From positions 3,829,001 through 3,893,000 of the forward strand of contig CM057135.1 of the NCBI GenBank assembly GCA_029964075.1: DNA of 64,000 nt, in the 5' to 3' direction. The position numbers and the translations under genes were made by a program. Source of the stretch: Patiria pectinifera. Its lineage: Eukaryota > Echinodermata > Asteroidea > Valvatida > Asterinidae. Position 1 is the first letter of the stretch, and each line of letters opens with the position of its first letter. This document shows positions 40,730-51,660 of this stretch, piece by piece. The notes beneath the pieces were generated by a model, which searched no databases, was not told the origin of the DNA, and saw nothing but the letters and a program-made list of their open reading frames with translations.

Positions 40730-41061
40730 GGAGACACACACACTTGACCGGCAAAGACACTTCAGGTAGCGTACCAAATCCGCTTAGGCGCTCTTGTGCA
40801 TTTTTGAATCTGTGTTTTTTGGCAATCCGCGTACGAGAGAATGGGGAGACTTGGAAGTCGTGAGCGTTTCCGCGCACATATAGCGTTTATTGAACGTTGA
40901 CCGTCAAAACGCATGTGACTGAAAAAACCTCTACACACACGCGTGTTGTACAATAAAAGTACAGTGTGCACGCATTGTTATGGCATTGAAGTGCAACGTG
41001 TGCTGGAGTCTACCTTCTCGTGCTTCTGAAAAGATGTAAACTGAAGTGATTTTGTGAATTT

Positions 41062-41640
41062 GTGGTGACCTGGGATGAGCAGGTTGACGTGGGGGTGACT
41101 GGGGAGGAGCAGGTTGACGTGGTGGTGACTAGGGAGGAGCAGGTTGACGTGGTGGCGACTGGGGAGGAGCAGGTTGTCGTGGTGGTGACTGGGGAGGAGC
41201 AGGTTGACGTGGGGGTGACTGGGGAGGAGCAGGTTGACGTGGTGGTGACTAGGGATGAGCAGGTTGACGTGGTGGCGACTGGGGAGGAGCAGGTTGTCGT
41301 GGTGGTGACTGGGGAGGAGCAGGTTGACGTGGGGGTGACTGGGGAGGAGCACGTTGACGTGGTGGTGACTGGGGATGAGCAGGTTGACGTGGTGGTGACT
41401 GGGGAGGAGCAGGTTGTCGTGGTGGTGACTGGGGAGGAGCAGGTTGACGTGGGTGGTTGACTGGGGAGGAGCAGGTTGACGTGGTGGTGACTGGGGATGA
41501 GCAGGTTGACGTGGTGGTGACTGGGGAGGAGCAGGTTGTCGTGGTGGTGACTGGGGAGGAGCAGGTTGATGTGGTGGTGACTGGGAGGAGCAGGTTGACG
41601 TGGTGGTGTCTAGGGATGAGCAGGCTGACGTGGTGGTGAC
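41062..41640. repeat. 30-bp minisatellite with 120-bp higher-order period
   Basis: About 19 units of GACTGGGGAGGAGCAGGTTG + ACGTGGTGGT. Diagnostic variants (GGGGGT, CTAGGG, GGCGACT, GTTGTCGT) recur every four units, giving a 120-bp higher-order repeat. Open in frame because the unit is divisible by 3 (VDVVVTGEEQ), not evidence of a gene. Confidence 0.95.
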
Positions 41641-42877
41641 ACTACAATGTACATTTTACAAAGACGTAGGTTTTAGTTTTCAAGATACTCTAGCCGCGCT
41701 GCGCCCTCCCGGTATGGTCCATATTGTGCTATACGGATACTGTGCTCGGTGCAGGCGCGGACGTATAACCTATACCAACCTTCATTTGTGCCCGTGCAGC
41801 ACGTGACAGTTTCCAGACGAAAGACTCGCTAACGGCGCCAGACTAAAGCTGTCTTTCCATATGATTTTGGGGTCCGTAGCGTATTCGCGCCATATGCAGC
41901 ACGCACGCACGCACACACATACTGAGCGCTATTCAATCATCCGCAGATAGTGCTACTTCTTGTCTGGCTTGTCGATTGCCGAGACTTCTGATTTACCACC
42001 AATCATGTCAGCTCTTTCCCTAGTGATAAAGTACATACCTGTATGTAAATTAAGGAGTATTCTGGCCACAAAACAGGCAAAAAGAAACATTCTGCAATTA
42101 AGCCTTTGACAAGGTTCTCATTGAGCTTTGTTTTCTATTAACAAAAGGGGTCAAACCTTGCTCTATATGTGGTTTAACGAATGAGAGATTATCCAAGTTC
42201 TCAACCACGATGATGTGTAATATTTGTGAATTGTTAGCGTATTGGTGTCGATGAGAACACTCCCCGAGATTCATGAAAGCACTCGAACTCGCACAAACAC
42301 TCGCACGCGGACTCGCACTCCGACTCAAACTCGGATGGGGTTGATCGACTGCAGCACTGCCATCAACAATAGGTCTACATACATATAAAACTATTTTTGT
42401 AGTTATCGTATGCCTACATGCATTGCCATGTACATGTATGTATTTAATTGTAATGCTATCAATGTAATCTTTAACAAGGCTTTTCCCACGTATTGTTACA
42501 AATTTCAGTTCTTAAGGTATCACAGTGTCACATTAAAGGGGCACTTCAACAGGGCCTATACCGGTATATCTATAGAACTATCGGTTCGATTTGGTTGTAA
42601 TTTATATGTATGTATACAGGAATATGTTATCTATGAAATTTGAGGTCACGTTGTCATGTCTTCAACACACGCCACAGAGTCACTTCATTCAGACGAAACA
42701 GCTTGTGTTTGTGCACAAACACTCTCTAGCTCATTTTTGGATTTTGACAAGGAGGACGTCAGTTTAAACAGTGTCTTTGAATACGGGCGATTTCATAAAC
42801 GGGGCCCCCACCAAGATGTTGCAGCGGAGAGTTCATTTTTACCAGTGCATTGTGGAAGACGGTCGACAAATTCGCAG
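41641..42877. other. Gene-free stretch
   Basis: Short CACGCACGCACACACA run at 41900-41920; (CTCGCAC)-like run at 42285-42330. No supported gene. Confidence 0.4.
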
Positions 42878-42886
42878 CGGCGGGAC

Positions 42887-43273
42887 GCGTAATTTTTATT
42901 CCTAGGAGGGTTAGGGGCAATGTCATGAATAATTCATGTTTATCCATGAGAACGGACAATGACATGAACAGCATTGTTGTTAGTTACTTAACTAGTTACA
43001 ATACATTAAAGCATTTTAAAGAACGGTTGTCGTCGAGCTACCGCGCAGTAGCCTAGTGGATGGCGAGATGAGCTATGGATACAAAGATCCCTGGTTCGAA
43101 TCCACCTCGTCGCTGCTCATTTTCATCAGCTATTTTGCTTGTCCAAATTTATTACTGAGATAATTTTAAATTAAGGGGAAAATAGAACGAGAACCTAAGT
43201 CTTGCAATGATTCAAAGGAAAAACTGAATTATTCATGACATTGCCCCTAACCCCCTAGGAAAAAAAATTACGC
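42887..43273. mobile_element. MITE carrying a tRNA-like (Pol III) segment, copy 2
   Basis: 387 bp, same ends and interior as 38471-38855. A perfect 9-bp duplication CGGCGGGAC flanks it (42878-42886 and 43274-43282), as made by Mutator-like transposases. B box GGTTCGAATCC at 43093-43103. Confidence 0.85.
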
Positions 43274-43282
43274 CGGCGGGAC

Positions 43283-45661
43283 ATTTGAAATTGTCAGTTT
43301 GTCTGGTCATACAGTAGATATGTTATTGTATGAATCAAGTATCTTATTTTTCTTTTATTCAATTTATCAAGATCGCGGCAAGTCGGCCATATTTTCGTCG
43401 ACCGTATGCGTCACTTCACGTGCATGACCTTAAAAAATGGACTATCCGTGGCGGTGTCTTGGTGGCGCTCTGTATATGGAATCGCCCGTATTGATAGTAT
43501 CTCTATTTTGATGCATGAAACCTTTATACTGCTGGCCAAAACCCAAATAGGTAAGAGGATATTTATCTGCCATTCAAATGTTGTAGCGTTTTTGCTTTGA
43601 CCTAGTATAAGGCCATAGAAAACCTTGGCCCTCCACACGGTGGCAAGTTATAAAAAAAAAATTGACATTTTTGTGAAAAGTTGAATGAAGTTGAGTGTGC
43701 ATGTTTGTCACACAAGCATTTCTTAACATGTATTTTTTTTTATCTTTATTGTCACCCTTTCCTTTACTGTATATCTTACTATTCTTCAGGAAAGGGTAAA
43801 AACATAACCAACAAAATTTTAATTTTTATGATTTATTTGGTTGGAAAGTTGCTTTAGAGACGAAATGTTCACACTCTACACTTAATATTACATGTAACAA
43901 ATTTGTCAAACGAATAAATCTTGTAAAAAAATGTGTTGGTATTTTATTTTTATACCCTTTCCTTTACTGGACGTTGAAAAACACAGGGTATGCTGTAAAA
44001 ATGGTGTAAAAGACAACATTTGAAACTAATTTTAAGAAATGCATGTTTGAAGTTTGCGGAATAGATGAAATTTATACATGTACACTTAAAACTTTCACGT
44101 ACAAGTATACCCAATTGCAACTTTTTCACTATCATTTGTTAACACATTATCATTGTTTTGGACTAAATAAAGAGTATGGCTGGATTGCTCAGGAATTTCT
44201 GTCGATTAGTCATTATTTAAGAAGTGTCCAGTATTTTTTCAGTCAAATAAAAAAGTATTAGGAGGAACTTACTTCTTTTGTTTAGTGTATATTGAAGACT
44301 TTCTTTTATCTTTATTTTAATAGAGAATTTCACTACCTTTCATACGCAAATTATCTGCAACTGCATTGTTGTGGTCAGATGGTTCTTTTCAAGACATTGG
44401 GTGTGCAACTACAATCATGCAGTTAATATTGGTAGGTGCTCACTTTGGAGAGAATGTAAAATTAAACTGAAATTAATCTGAGGTTTACCTTCAGATTTGA
44501 TTACCTTTAACCACTTATTTTTGGTGAAATTTCGAAATTTTGAAAATATGAAATTGTTCAGCCTACCTCTCATATTCAGCCAAACGCCACAAACACTGAT
44601 TCATAAGAGTGATTTCAACAGTACATGTATTTGTATAATATTTTTGCCTAACACTCTTTTAACAACTCTTTAACATTCACATTATCGCTCCAACAGAGCG
44701 ATAATTGCTACCACACAGGCCGTGCCCAGCAGTCAAGTTTAGAACACGGTCCGCTGCACTGACTTCTTATGGGTGTGTACAAAAGACACAAGGGATTAGG
44801 GTGTTGAGATGTCACCCAGGGTGAGTCAAGGCAATATTGACAACTTAACCCGTCAGCTGTGCCCGTGTATAAAAACACTATCCCATAATTTGTATTAAGT
44901 TGTAAACCTTGCATACAAAACTAATTGCTTCCTGTTGCTGTTGACATAAGATACTAAAATGAATGGTCTGAGGTCTTGAAGGACAATTCAAAACCAAACT
45001 CTTAAATTTCTTCCAGTAGCAAACAATATACAGCAAGATTTTGTGTGCAACTCACTGGTACGTAGTACTCGTGGGACTGAAAACGAACCGTAATTACCTG
45101 CAGAATGTGCGCATGCGCACTGGTTTCCCCCATTTTTCGAGGGAGAGGGGAGATTTGAGGAGATTCCCTAGATATTGTTTTCGACAGGATCATAGGCGAT
45201 TATACTCTCGCGGTGGTGGGTTATCGCGTATGAAACATTTAACATATACACCCTAGACTACAAACTGCTCCAATGAGTTGGAGATCTTTGATGGGTTAAA
45301 ATATGCATTAATTCCTGCCCGTACCACATGTGGATTGAGTTTTCAATACCTACCTGAATCTGTGGGTTCCCCTCAATATTCTTTTTGGCTTTATATTTCT
45401 CCTACCTACAGGGTTTTTCAGGATTTCGAGCTACAGACACTTTAAGAATCCAAGTTTTTATTACCAGAAACAAAAAAACATTTACAAAAAGTAAATACAA
45501 ATAAATGGGGCCTTGGGGCATAAATTAATTTGTTGTTTATAGTAGGAATGCCCTCATGCAAATTTTGTAATCTCAACAGTATTGTGATTTCTTTTGATAG
45601 TAACAATATTTGAAACTCCTTGATCAAATCAAAAACTCACCGAGATGTGCCCTTGATCGAA
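43283..45661. other. Gene-free stretch
   Basis: No supported gene. An NRF1-type palindrome TGCGCATGCGCA is at about 45107-45118; a dyad ACCCTTTCCTTTACTG / CAGGAAAGGGT at 43753-43797. Confidence 0.4.
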
Positions 45662-46002
45662 GTAGAATCCCCAAATTAAACGAGAGAAGTGAAGTTTGAT
45701 TAGGATTCTACCGATCCTTTACAGTAATGAGGAATCGCGTGAGATTGTATTGTTTGGTATTTAAGCTATGCCACTCTTCAAAGAAAAGCATGCTATCTGC
45801 GTGCATATAAGGGGCACCATGCCCATTCAACCGTCAGTGTTTAAGGTACACATTACACTGGTGTCAGTGACCAGGGTGGGGGAGCGCCATGTCCTTTAAA
45901 ATGGAGATAGTAGGGTGGGTGTCACGTGATTCCTCATTACGGTAAAGGATCGGTAGAATCCTAATCTAACTTCACTTCTCTCGTTTAATTTGGGTATTCT
46001 AC
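45662..46002. mobile_element. 341-bp MITE with ~80-bp inverted repeats
   Basis: GTAGAATCCCCAAATTAAAC to ATGAGGAATCGCGTGA at the left is repeated inverted at the right (45925-46002) with few mismatches. No coding capacity. Confidence 0.75.
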
Positions 46003-46155
46003 CTCACCATTACCTCCATTCAGAATCACGAGAGACTTAAAAGCTAAAGGACAGTGTAAGGTATCCAAAAACAAACATAAAACACAGCAGTGTGTTCAAC
46101 ATGTGATTTAATTGTATTCACTTCAAATTAACTCATTTTCATTGCTTCCTAAAAC

Positions 46156-46763
46156 TTAATTAGCAAATATTTTCTGTGGGGTTTCTTCCCCAATATTCCT
46201 TTTATAGAATTTTGCAAACGTGGCTGCGTTTGTCCATCCTGCTGTTTGTAAAATAACGTCAACAGGGATTCCCCTACTATTGGCTGCTGAAGTTGAAGCT
46301 GATCTGAAACTGTGGGCTTTGAAAACAAATACATCAATTCCACTTTGAACTAAAACCTGGGCCAGCCACCTGCTAAGGGTGACTGCTCTATGTTCCGACA
46401 CCCCTGTGTTCCGACAATCTATATTGTGTTACTCCCGGTTAGGGTTAGGAATAGGAATATGTGCAGTCGGAACATAGGGGTGTCGGAACATAGAGGTGTA
46501 ACCGAAACGGTCGCTGTACTTATCGCATTGTGTGGGGGTGCATAACTCAAAAAAAGCTTAAGATTACCTTTGCGTAAATATTTTGTACGCTTTATATACT
46601 CTAGTAATGTACGGACGACACACACATTTTTATCCGGCCGGTACATTGAAAAATTCACAATTGGTTGTGGCTTGCCTAACTTTGACGTTTTAGTTGAATC
46701 TGTAATTGCAAACTTAACGAGTGCGTCTCTAACAGTCATATTGTCTAATCTGAGCAGAGACAA
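46156..46763 (-). pseudogene. Tyrosine recombinase remnant (DIRS/Ngaro or Crypton type)
   Basis: N-terminal side 46763-46507 (LDNMTVRDALVKFAITD; VVRTLLEYIKRTKYLRKG), then a 126-bp MITE, then 46377-46156 (LSRWLAQVLVQSGID; FKAHSFRSASTSAANSRGIP; ILQTAGWTNAATFAKFYK). The H-x-x-R box (HSFR), Gly-Trp, and Tyr of FYK correspond to the C-terminal catalytic residues of tyrosine recombinases as found in DIRS-like retrotransposons and Cryptons. Only the C-terminal half of such a protein is present and no RT or gag was seen nearby, so the class stays open. Confidence 0.7.
46378..46503. mobile_element. 126-bp hairpin MITE in the recombinase remnant
   Basis: 28-bp arms (CTATGTTCCGACACCCCTGT...; 46388-46415 and 46466-46493, one mismatch) around a 50-bp loop containing TTAGGGTTAGG. 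Ends GGTGACTG / GGTGTAACC extend the inverted repeat imperfectly. It splits the recombinase frame. Confidence 0.75.
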
Positions 46764-48049
46764 TGTTTAAGCTCGTTGACCTGATGTTAACGCACTAAGC
46801 GATACAAGTTTGTAACTTAGTTGTTGTAGACTAATTTCACTCAGGGGCTCTAGACTACGGATAGTAGGGAGGGCCAATGTACAGATTTAGGTTCCCGTGG
46901 AAATTTCTTGTTAATTTATGGCAACCGATATAAATGTAATCTTATGAGTCCCGAGAACTAGAAAATCGATGTTGCCATTTTTTCCATTGACCTTTAGTGA
47001 CCTTGACCTGAGGTCAAAGTTCATGGGTTATTTTCACCTAAAATTTGCCTTCCGGAATGGTTTGCGAAGATTTTCGAGGCAAGTGAGCACATATTGTATT
47101 TGGTTGAGAGTTTCTCCATTATACTAAATTTTATTATTCATGTATTTATGGGTTTTGCTGAAGAAAACATGGGAAAATGTCATTTTTACCCGAAAAAGGC
47201 CGGGTTGTCTTGACCAGTTCACACAGATTCCGCCCCCCCCCCCTCAATGACCTCGGCCATCGAGTGACAAAACATAATGAACCTCGGTACATGCATAGAA
47301 CAACTTAACATAAACATACCCAAGAAATGTCATGACTATAGGTCAAAGGGTTTTGGAATTATGGCTAATTAATTATTCATAAGCACTTATGGTAATTCAA
47401 ATGTGTACACACGTATATAGGGAAATTCGGTTTTGACGGTGGGTAGCGCCGAAAATTTTTATGTTTTTTGGTATCACAAGATGAGCAAGACTCGAGGCTA
47501 AAAAGTCAGGACAGCTCGGGCTGAGAAATAAAATTTTTTTTAAGGGTATCGCAGAAAAAAAGAGAGGGGGGGGGGAATCCGCCCCCCTTTTAGGGCTAAT
47601 GTTGATTTTGAGGACCTGTATTTACAGTGTCCTCTGCAGTACCGCACTCACGGGGGTCACTCCCCCAGTCGTCAGTTAAATGGCACAGTGAGCCGCCTTT
47701 TGGTCGCCTGCCTCGCAGCTTGCTGAAGTCTGGTTTGGCCTCGTCTTCGTACTATGGGCTTCCCAGCAGCACCTTGAGGGAGGTGTGTTTTCAGGGCGGA
47801 TCTCCAGGCGCCGAGAAGACTCCGGCCACCCCCTGCAGCCCCTCCTGCCGCCGGTCGCCTGACTCTGTCATGCCATCGGTACCAGCTGTTGGTGGTCAAG
47901 TTGGCTGTGTTGATGACTGCGCACCCTCTCCATCACCCTAATCTCTTCATTGCGCAGGTTCTCCCCCTTTCAACTACTTCCCCCTCCATCCCTCATTACT
48001 CTTTCGCTTTTTATACAAAAGTCCTGCGGCGACGGTTGGGCTCACGTAA
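46764..48049. other. Gene-free stretch with nuclear-receptor half-site cluster
   Basis: At about 46987-47022 TGACCTTGACCTGAGGTCA and then AAGTTCA give direct and inverted AGGTCA half-sites. G and C homopolymer runs at 47229-47245 and 47563-47588. A 104-codon Ser/Pro-rich frame at 47627 has no recognisable features. Confidence 0.4.
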
Positions 48050-48069
48050 TGCATTCCGCGAAATTTAGT

Positions 48070-48227
48070 ATGCGCACGCGCAAAATGGCGGCTGTACGCG
48101 CGCGTACACACGTGCCTCATTATCGGATTATGAATATTCATTTATCAAAACGCGAAGTTACTCACCAATTAAACTACCCTATATCAGTGACGACATCGCC
48201 CCTGGCGGTTTCTATGCACCCCAGTTG
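48070..48227 (+). promoter_or_regulatory. Candidate NRF1/YY1 promoter and first exon
   Basis: GCGCACGCGCA (NRF1-like, ~48073-48082) adjoins AAAATGGCGGC (YY1-like, 48082-48092), a pair typical of TATA-less animal promoters. The ATG inside the YY1 site (48085) opens a 47-codon frame (MAAVRARTHVPHYRIMN...) to a consensus donor G|GTAAGG at 48228. The combination suggests a host first exon, but no continuation can be proven. Confidence 0.3.
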
Positions 48228-48229
48228 GT

Positions 48230-49447
48230 AAGGAGGCTTCATCAACATGATAAATATTTTTTTCATTATGAAAATATCAGCTTGCAAAATTGTTTTATGA
48301 AAGTTTGAATTTTAGTATGATTTTGCACGAAAATCTTACTTTTTTCTGATATTACATCAACTTTTGGTATTTTTATAAAAACCGGATTTTTTAGGGAATT
48401 CTCACTTCTTAAATGTAGTGAACGAGGGTGTACACTTCATTGTTTTCCATACGGGAAAGAAGCTAATATTTTTTTTAATCGTCAAAATTCGTCCTTGAAT
48501 ATCGCATTTTCGGCGACATTTTGACTCAAAAACGCATGTGACTCGCGGTGAGCATCAGGAAATGTACACTGGGAAGTGGCTGAATGAGTACGAAATGCTG
48601 AATCTTTCAGGAAATAGAGGATTTTGTGCCTCTATTATGTCTTGTGGAAGTCAAGAAACCTCGGATCTGCCATTCTAAACCACGTACAACGACATGTCAT
48701 GACTTGCATGCAAACCGATACTCGTGGGAAGAAATTTGACACCGCACGGACCACGCGGTGAAGTCGCCAGGCATCACGGGCACCGTGCAGTCTGCAACAG
48801 CGTGCCGGGAGTTGGAGCTCGCGCCCCCACAACACACATGGCTTTTGACTGGTGGTTATACCGTCGCTTTGGAGTCGAGTTTTGAGAGCTATACGGGTAA
48901 AAGGGGATTTGGGTCTGTTCAGTCAAATACGAAAACTGATTCAATTGCAAGTTGCCTTTGGAAATTGGAGACTAAGAAGTAGAAGTTAACATACAATTCA
49001 TGTAATTCCAACGGCCATGACGGCAACACTACTATTTTTTCCCCTTTTTTATAAATTTAAAGGCCAGAAAAAGGGGGGGGGGGGCTCAATGAATTAAGTT
49101 GTTGTTGTAGAAGTCGTGCCTAGGCCTACACTAGGCCTACACGATTTTTACCCACAACTTTACAGACAAAATATACAACGACATGTTTTAGACCAAGTCG
49201 TTTTTCACTGGGAAAAAAAAAGAATAATATTGAATTTTTTTAAAGGTTATAAAGAATGGAAAGAGACCAAAGCAAATAATTGTAAGTGGTCATACATGAG
49301 GCCCAAAAAATATAGGCTAGGGTTCTTTTCTCCATGCCAAACTTAAATTTGTCAAATTGTTTCTGATATCTATTATTTATTATGTTGCGTTTTGAAATAT
49401 TTTAACATTGCTTATTTTTCCTTGTATGTGTACGTTTTTTTTTTTAG
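48230..49447. other. Gene-free stretch, possibly intronic
   Basis: Lies between the candidate first exon and terminal exon. It ends in a long T-run and AG (49436-49447), a strong acceptor. G-run at 49072-49082. No coding exon supported. Confidence 0.35.
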
Positions 49448-49551
49448 CTGTATGGAGATGCTTTGAGTGTCGTCCGGGGACTGTCGTTCCTTCTGATGAT
49501 GAAGATGCAGACTTCTACAAGGAATCTACAATGCCTGAATCTACAAGATGA
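49448..49551 (+). CDS. Candidate terminal coding exon of an unknown host gene
   Basis: After a 12-T tract and AG the frame VWRCFECRPGTVVPSDDEDA runs 33 codons to TGA at 49549-49551; AATAAA follows at 49668-49673. A CxxC pair and an acidic tail are visible. The preceding exon must end with one nucleotide of a codon; the candidate first exon at 48085-48227 ends with two, so at least one more exon would be needed. Not recognised. Confidence 0.3.
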
Positions 49552-49667
49552 CATGATGAAGGACACTATGAAGAAAAGAACTATGACCAGCCTTTAAAAA
49601 AATTAATTCAAAAATAACCCTTTTATATAATTGAAATATATTTTTAACTTGTTCCTATTGTAATCAT

Positions 49668-49673
49668 AATAAA
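49668..49673 (+). terminator. Polyadenylation signal
   Basis: AATAAA, 117 nt after the stop of the candidate terminal exon. Confidence 0.4.
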
Positions 49674-50689
49674 GACCTTTATAAATTAAAATAAAATGTA
49701 AATTTTAACAAACATCTTGGGTCTAGCCTCTTCAAACGCTGGCATTGGAGTTAATTTAAAGATTGTAGTAAGAGTTTAATATTAAATTCCAGTGATTTAC
49801 TAATAAACAATTGATTTGTTAATTATTTGCGAATTCTGAGGGTAGGAGATTCATGAACTATGCCCAAAAAGGCAAAATACTCAAACAGGAGAGAGTTTGA
49901 AACTGAAAATTGCAATGGTGGACAAAGTTTGGCTTAATGTAAAGAAGGGGAAAATGGCAAATTTTACTTTAAAAATGGTAGCAATTAAAATAAAAAGCTT
50001 ATAATCTAATAATTACTATTTGTACTATTCCATTGGAATGGATTATCTTGTGATTTAAAAGACCCCCAGCTGCAATAAACAAGATTCTCACGGAACTGGT
50101 TAAGCACTCGTCAATCTGCCTATACTTTTGCACGCAGGTAAGTTCCCTATACAATTACACGTAAACATGACATGGAAAGCGTGAAATACGCGAACGAGAT
50201 GAACCTATCTTTCATTGCAAAAAATATTAGCTCGGTTCTCGCAAAATTGGAAAATTACAATAATTCATGGAGTATTATAATAGCCAAGGGAAAATCGCCA
50301 AAAAAATCCGGATTATGAGAGAGAAAGCAGAATTATGGGGCTCGTTTTTGCGCGCTCAAAGTTCATGCGCGTTTTTGCATAGAGACGTCACAAACGCGTG
50401 CGTTATGCGTCTTCTCGCGTGGTTTCGGATTACAATTATAATAATTAATGTGCGCATGCTCAAACTAAGTTTCCGCGGGTGTCATATTTCATTAACGTAC
50501 GTGGGCTGGCGACGGGGGCAGGTCCTGGATGGGACTGGCGGCCCCTAGCCTGCCCGCCGCAAGTATGGCGGCGCAGACGTGATGGTCGTTCGGAAGCTGT
50601 CCGCGCGGCCGAGCCATTGAATTCTACGAAGAAGAGATGGTTCTTGAGTAAAACACCTTGTCAACTGGGTAAGGGTCATGTCTGCCGTC
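49674..50689. other. Gene-free stretch
   Basis: AT-rich to about 50,330, then GC-richer. No recognised gene or repeat. Confidence 0.4.
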
Positions 50690-51066
50690 ATGTCCTGTGG
50701 TCCAATGGTTATGGTGTTTGACTCGTGTGCCGTGGTACACGGGTTCGAATCCTGACCGTGGGAACATGGTGCTTGTGCTCTTGAGCAAGGCACTTTACCA
50801 TCATTGTTTCGTCCTTCGGATGGGACGTAAAGCCGTAGGTCCCGTGTGTTGTGTAATGCACGTTAAAGAACCCAGTAACACTTGTCGCTAAGAGAAGGGG
50901 TTTGCCCCGGTGTTTTTGGCAGTGGCAGCAATTATGCGCCGCAGCACCTAGCAAAAAGGTGCTACATAATGGGTCTCTTAATGTTCATTTACTTCATTTA
51001 CCTGGCTTTGGTTGCATTCTTCCCCAGCGTCTTGTATCCTCTGGCAAAAAGCGCTAAATAAATACA

Positions 51067-51099
<33 letters not shown>
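50690..51099 (+). mobile_element. tRNA-derived SINE
   Basis: The 5' part is tRNA-like: A-box-like TGGTCCAATGGTTATGG at ~50698 and perfect B box GGTTCGAATCC at 50742-50752, with a CGTG/CACG anticodon-stem-like pairing. A central domain follows (CGTCCTTCGGATGGGACGTA, GCACGTTAAAGAACCCA), a sequence widespread in marine-animal SINEs, then GCGCTAAATAAATACAG and a (TTA)n tail at 51067-51099. Nearly complete. Confidence 0.85.
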
Positions 51100-51101
<2 letters not shown>

Positions 51102-51660
51102 CTTCTGAAGGAGTCGGCAATGGTTAACAGTGTCATAAGCAGCTGAAAGATCAACAAAGACAGTACCGGTGATTTTTTTTTCTGATGGAAGCCGTCCTCA
51201 ATGTACTGAGTGAGGTTTAGAAGCTGTCCAGTTGTAGATTTGCCGGGACGGAAGCCTGCCTGCCTGTTCCTGTATCAGTTGTTTCTCAATGAAGAGGCAA
51301 GACGGTTGAGAAGGAAATGTTCCAGCAACATGAATGTGTGACTTGAAAGGGATTTGGGATGATATCTATTGGCCTGCAGTGGGTCTTTCCCAGGTTTTAG
51401 GAGGTTGATGACCTTCGACTCTTGCCACACTTTAGGTATTGTTTGTGTGGCGAGGCAGGTGTCGAAGAGATGGAGTAACCAATTGAGGCGTTTGGTCAAG
51501 ATGTTTCAGTTCTTCGGTGAAAATGTTATCCAGTTTGGTTGCTTTCCTATTCTTTATTTATGCCAGTCGCCATTTCATTAGCAGAGAAGGATTCAATGAA
51601 GCCAATGTCGAGGGCGGCGTCTTTCTGACGGAGCTTTGGTTTCGGTCGTTTAGGAGAATG
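51100..51660 (-). pseudogene. Non-LTR reverse transcriptase fragment
   Basis: Minus-strand frames show KATKLDN-like start (about 51530), IPKVWQESKVINLLKPGKDP (51275-51499), RQAGFRPGKSTTGQLLNLTQ, and, after a frameshift in an A-run at ~51173-51180, FVDLSAAYDTVNH, RT motif A. The fragment ends at the SINE tail. Different family from the elements at 17641 and 30303 (Jockey/CR1-like by motif). Confidence 0.7.

Noticed and set aside
41062..41460. VDVVVTGEEQ repeat protein on + and HHVNLLLPSH-type frame on -
   Set aside because: By-products of the 30-bp minisatellite, whose unit length is divisible by three.
47627..47941. 104-codon Ser/Pro-rich frame
   Set aside because: No recognisable domain, no nearby signals, GC-rich composition favours chance openness.
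49116..49346. 76-codon plus-strand frame
   Set aside because: Low-complexity Lys-rich translation of A-rich sequence, with no splice or start support.
50698..50765. Functional tRNA gene
   Set aside because: tRNA-like head of a SINE with SINE body and (TTA)n tail.
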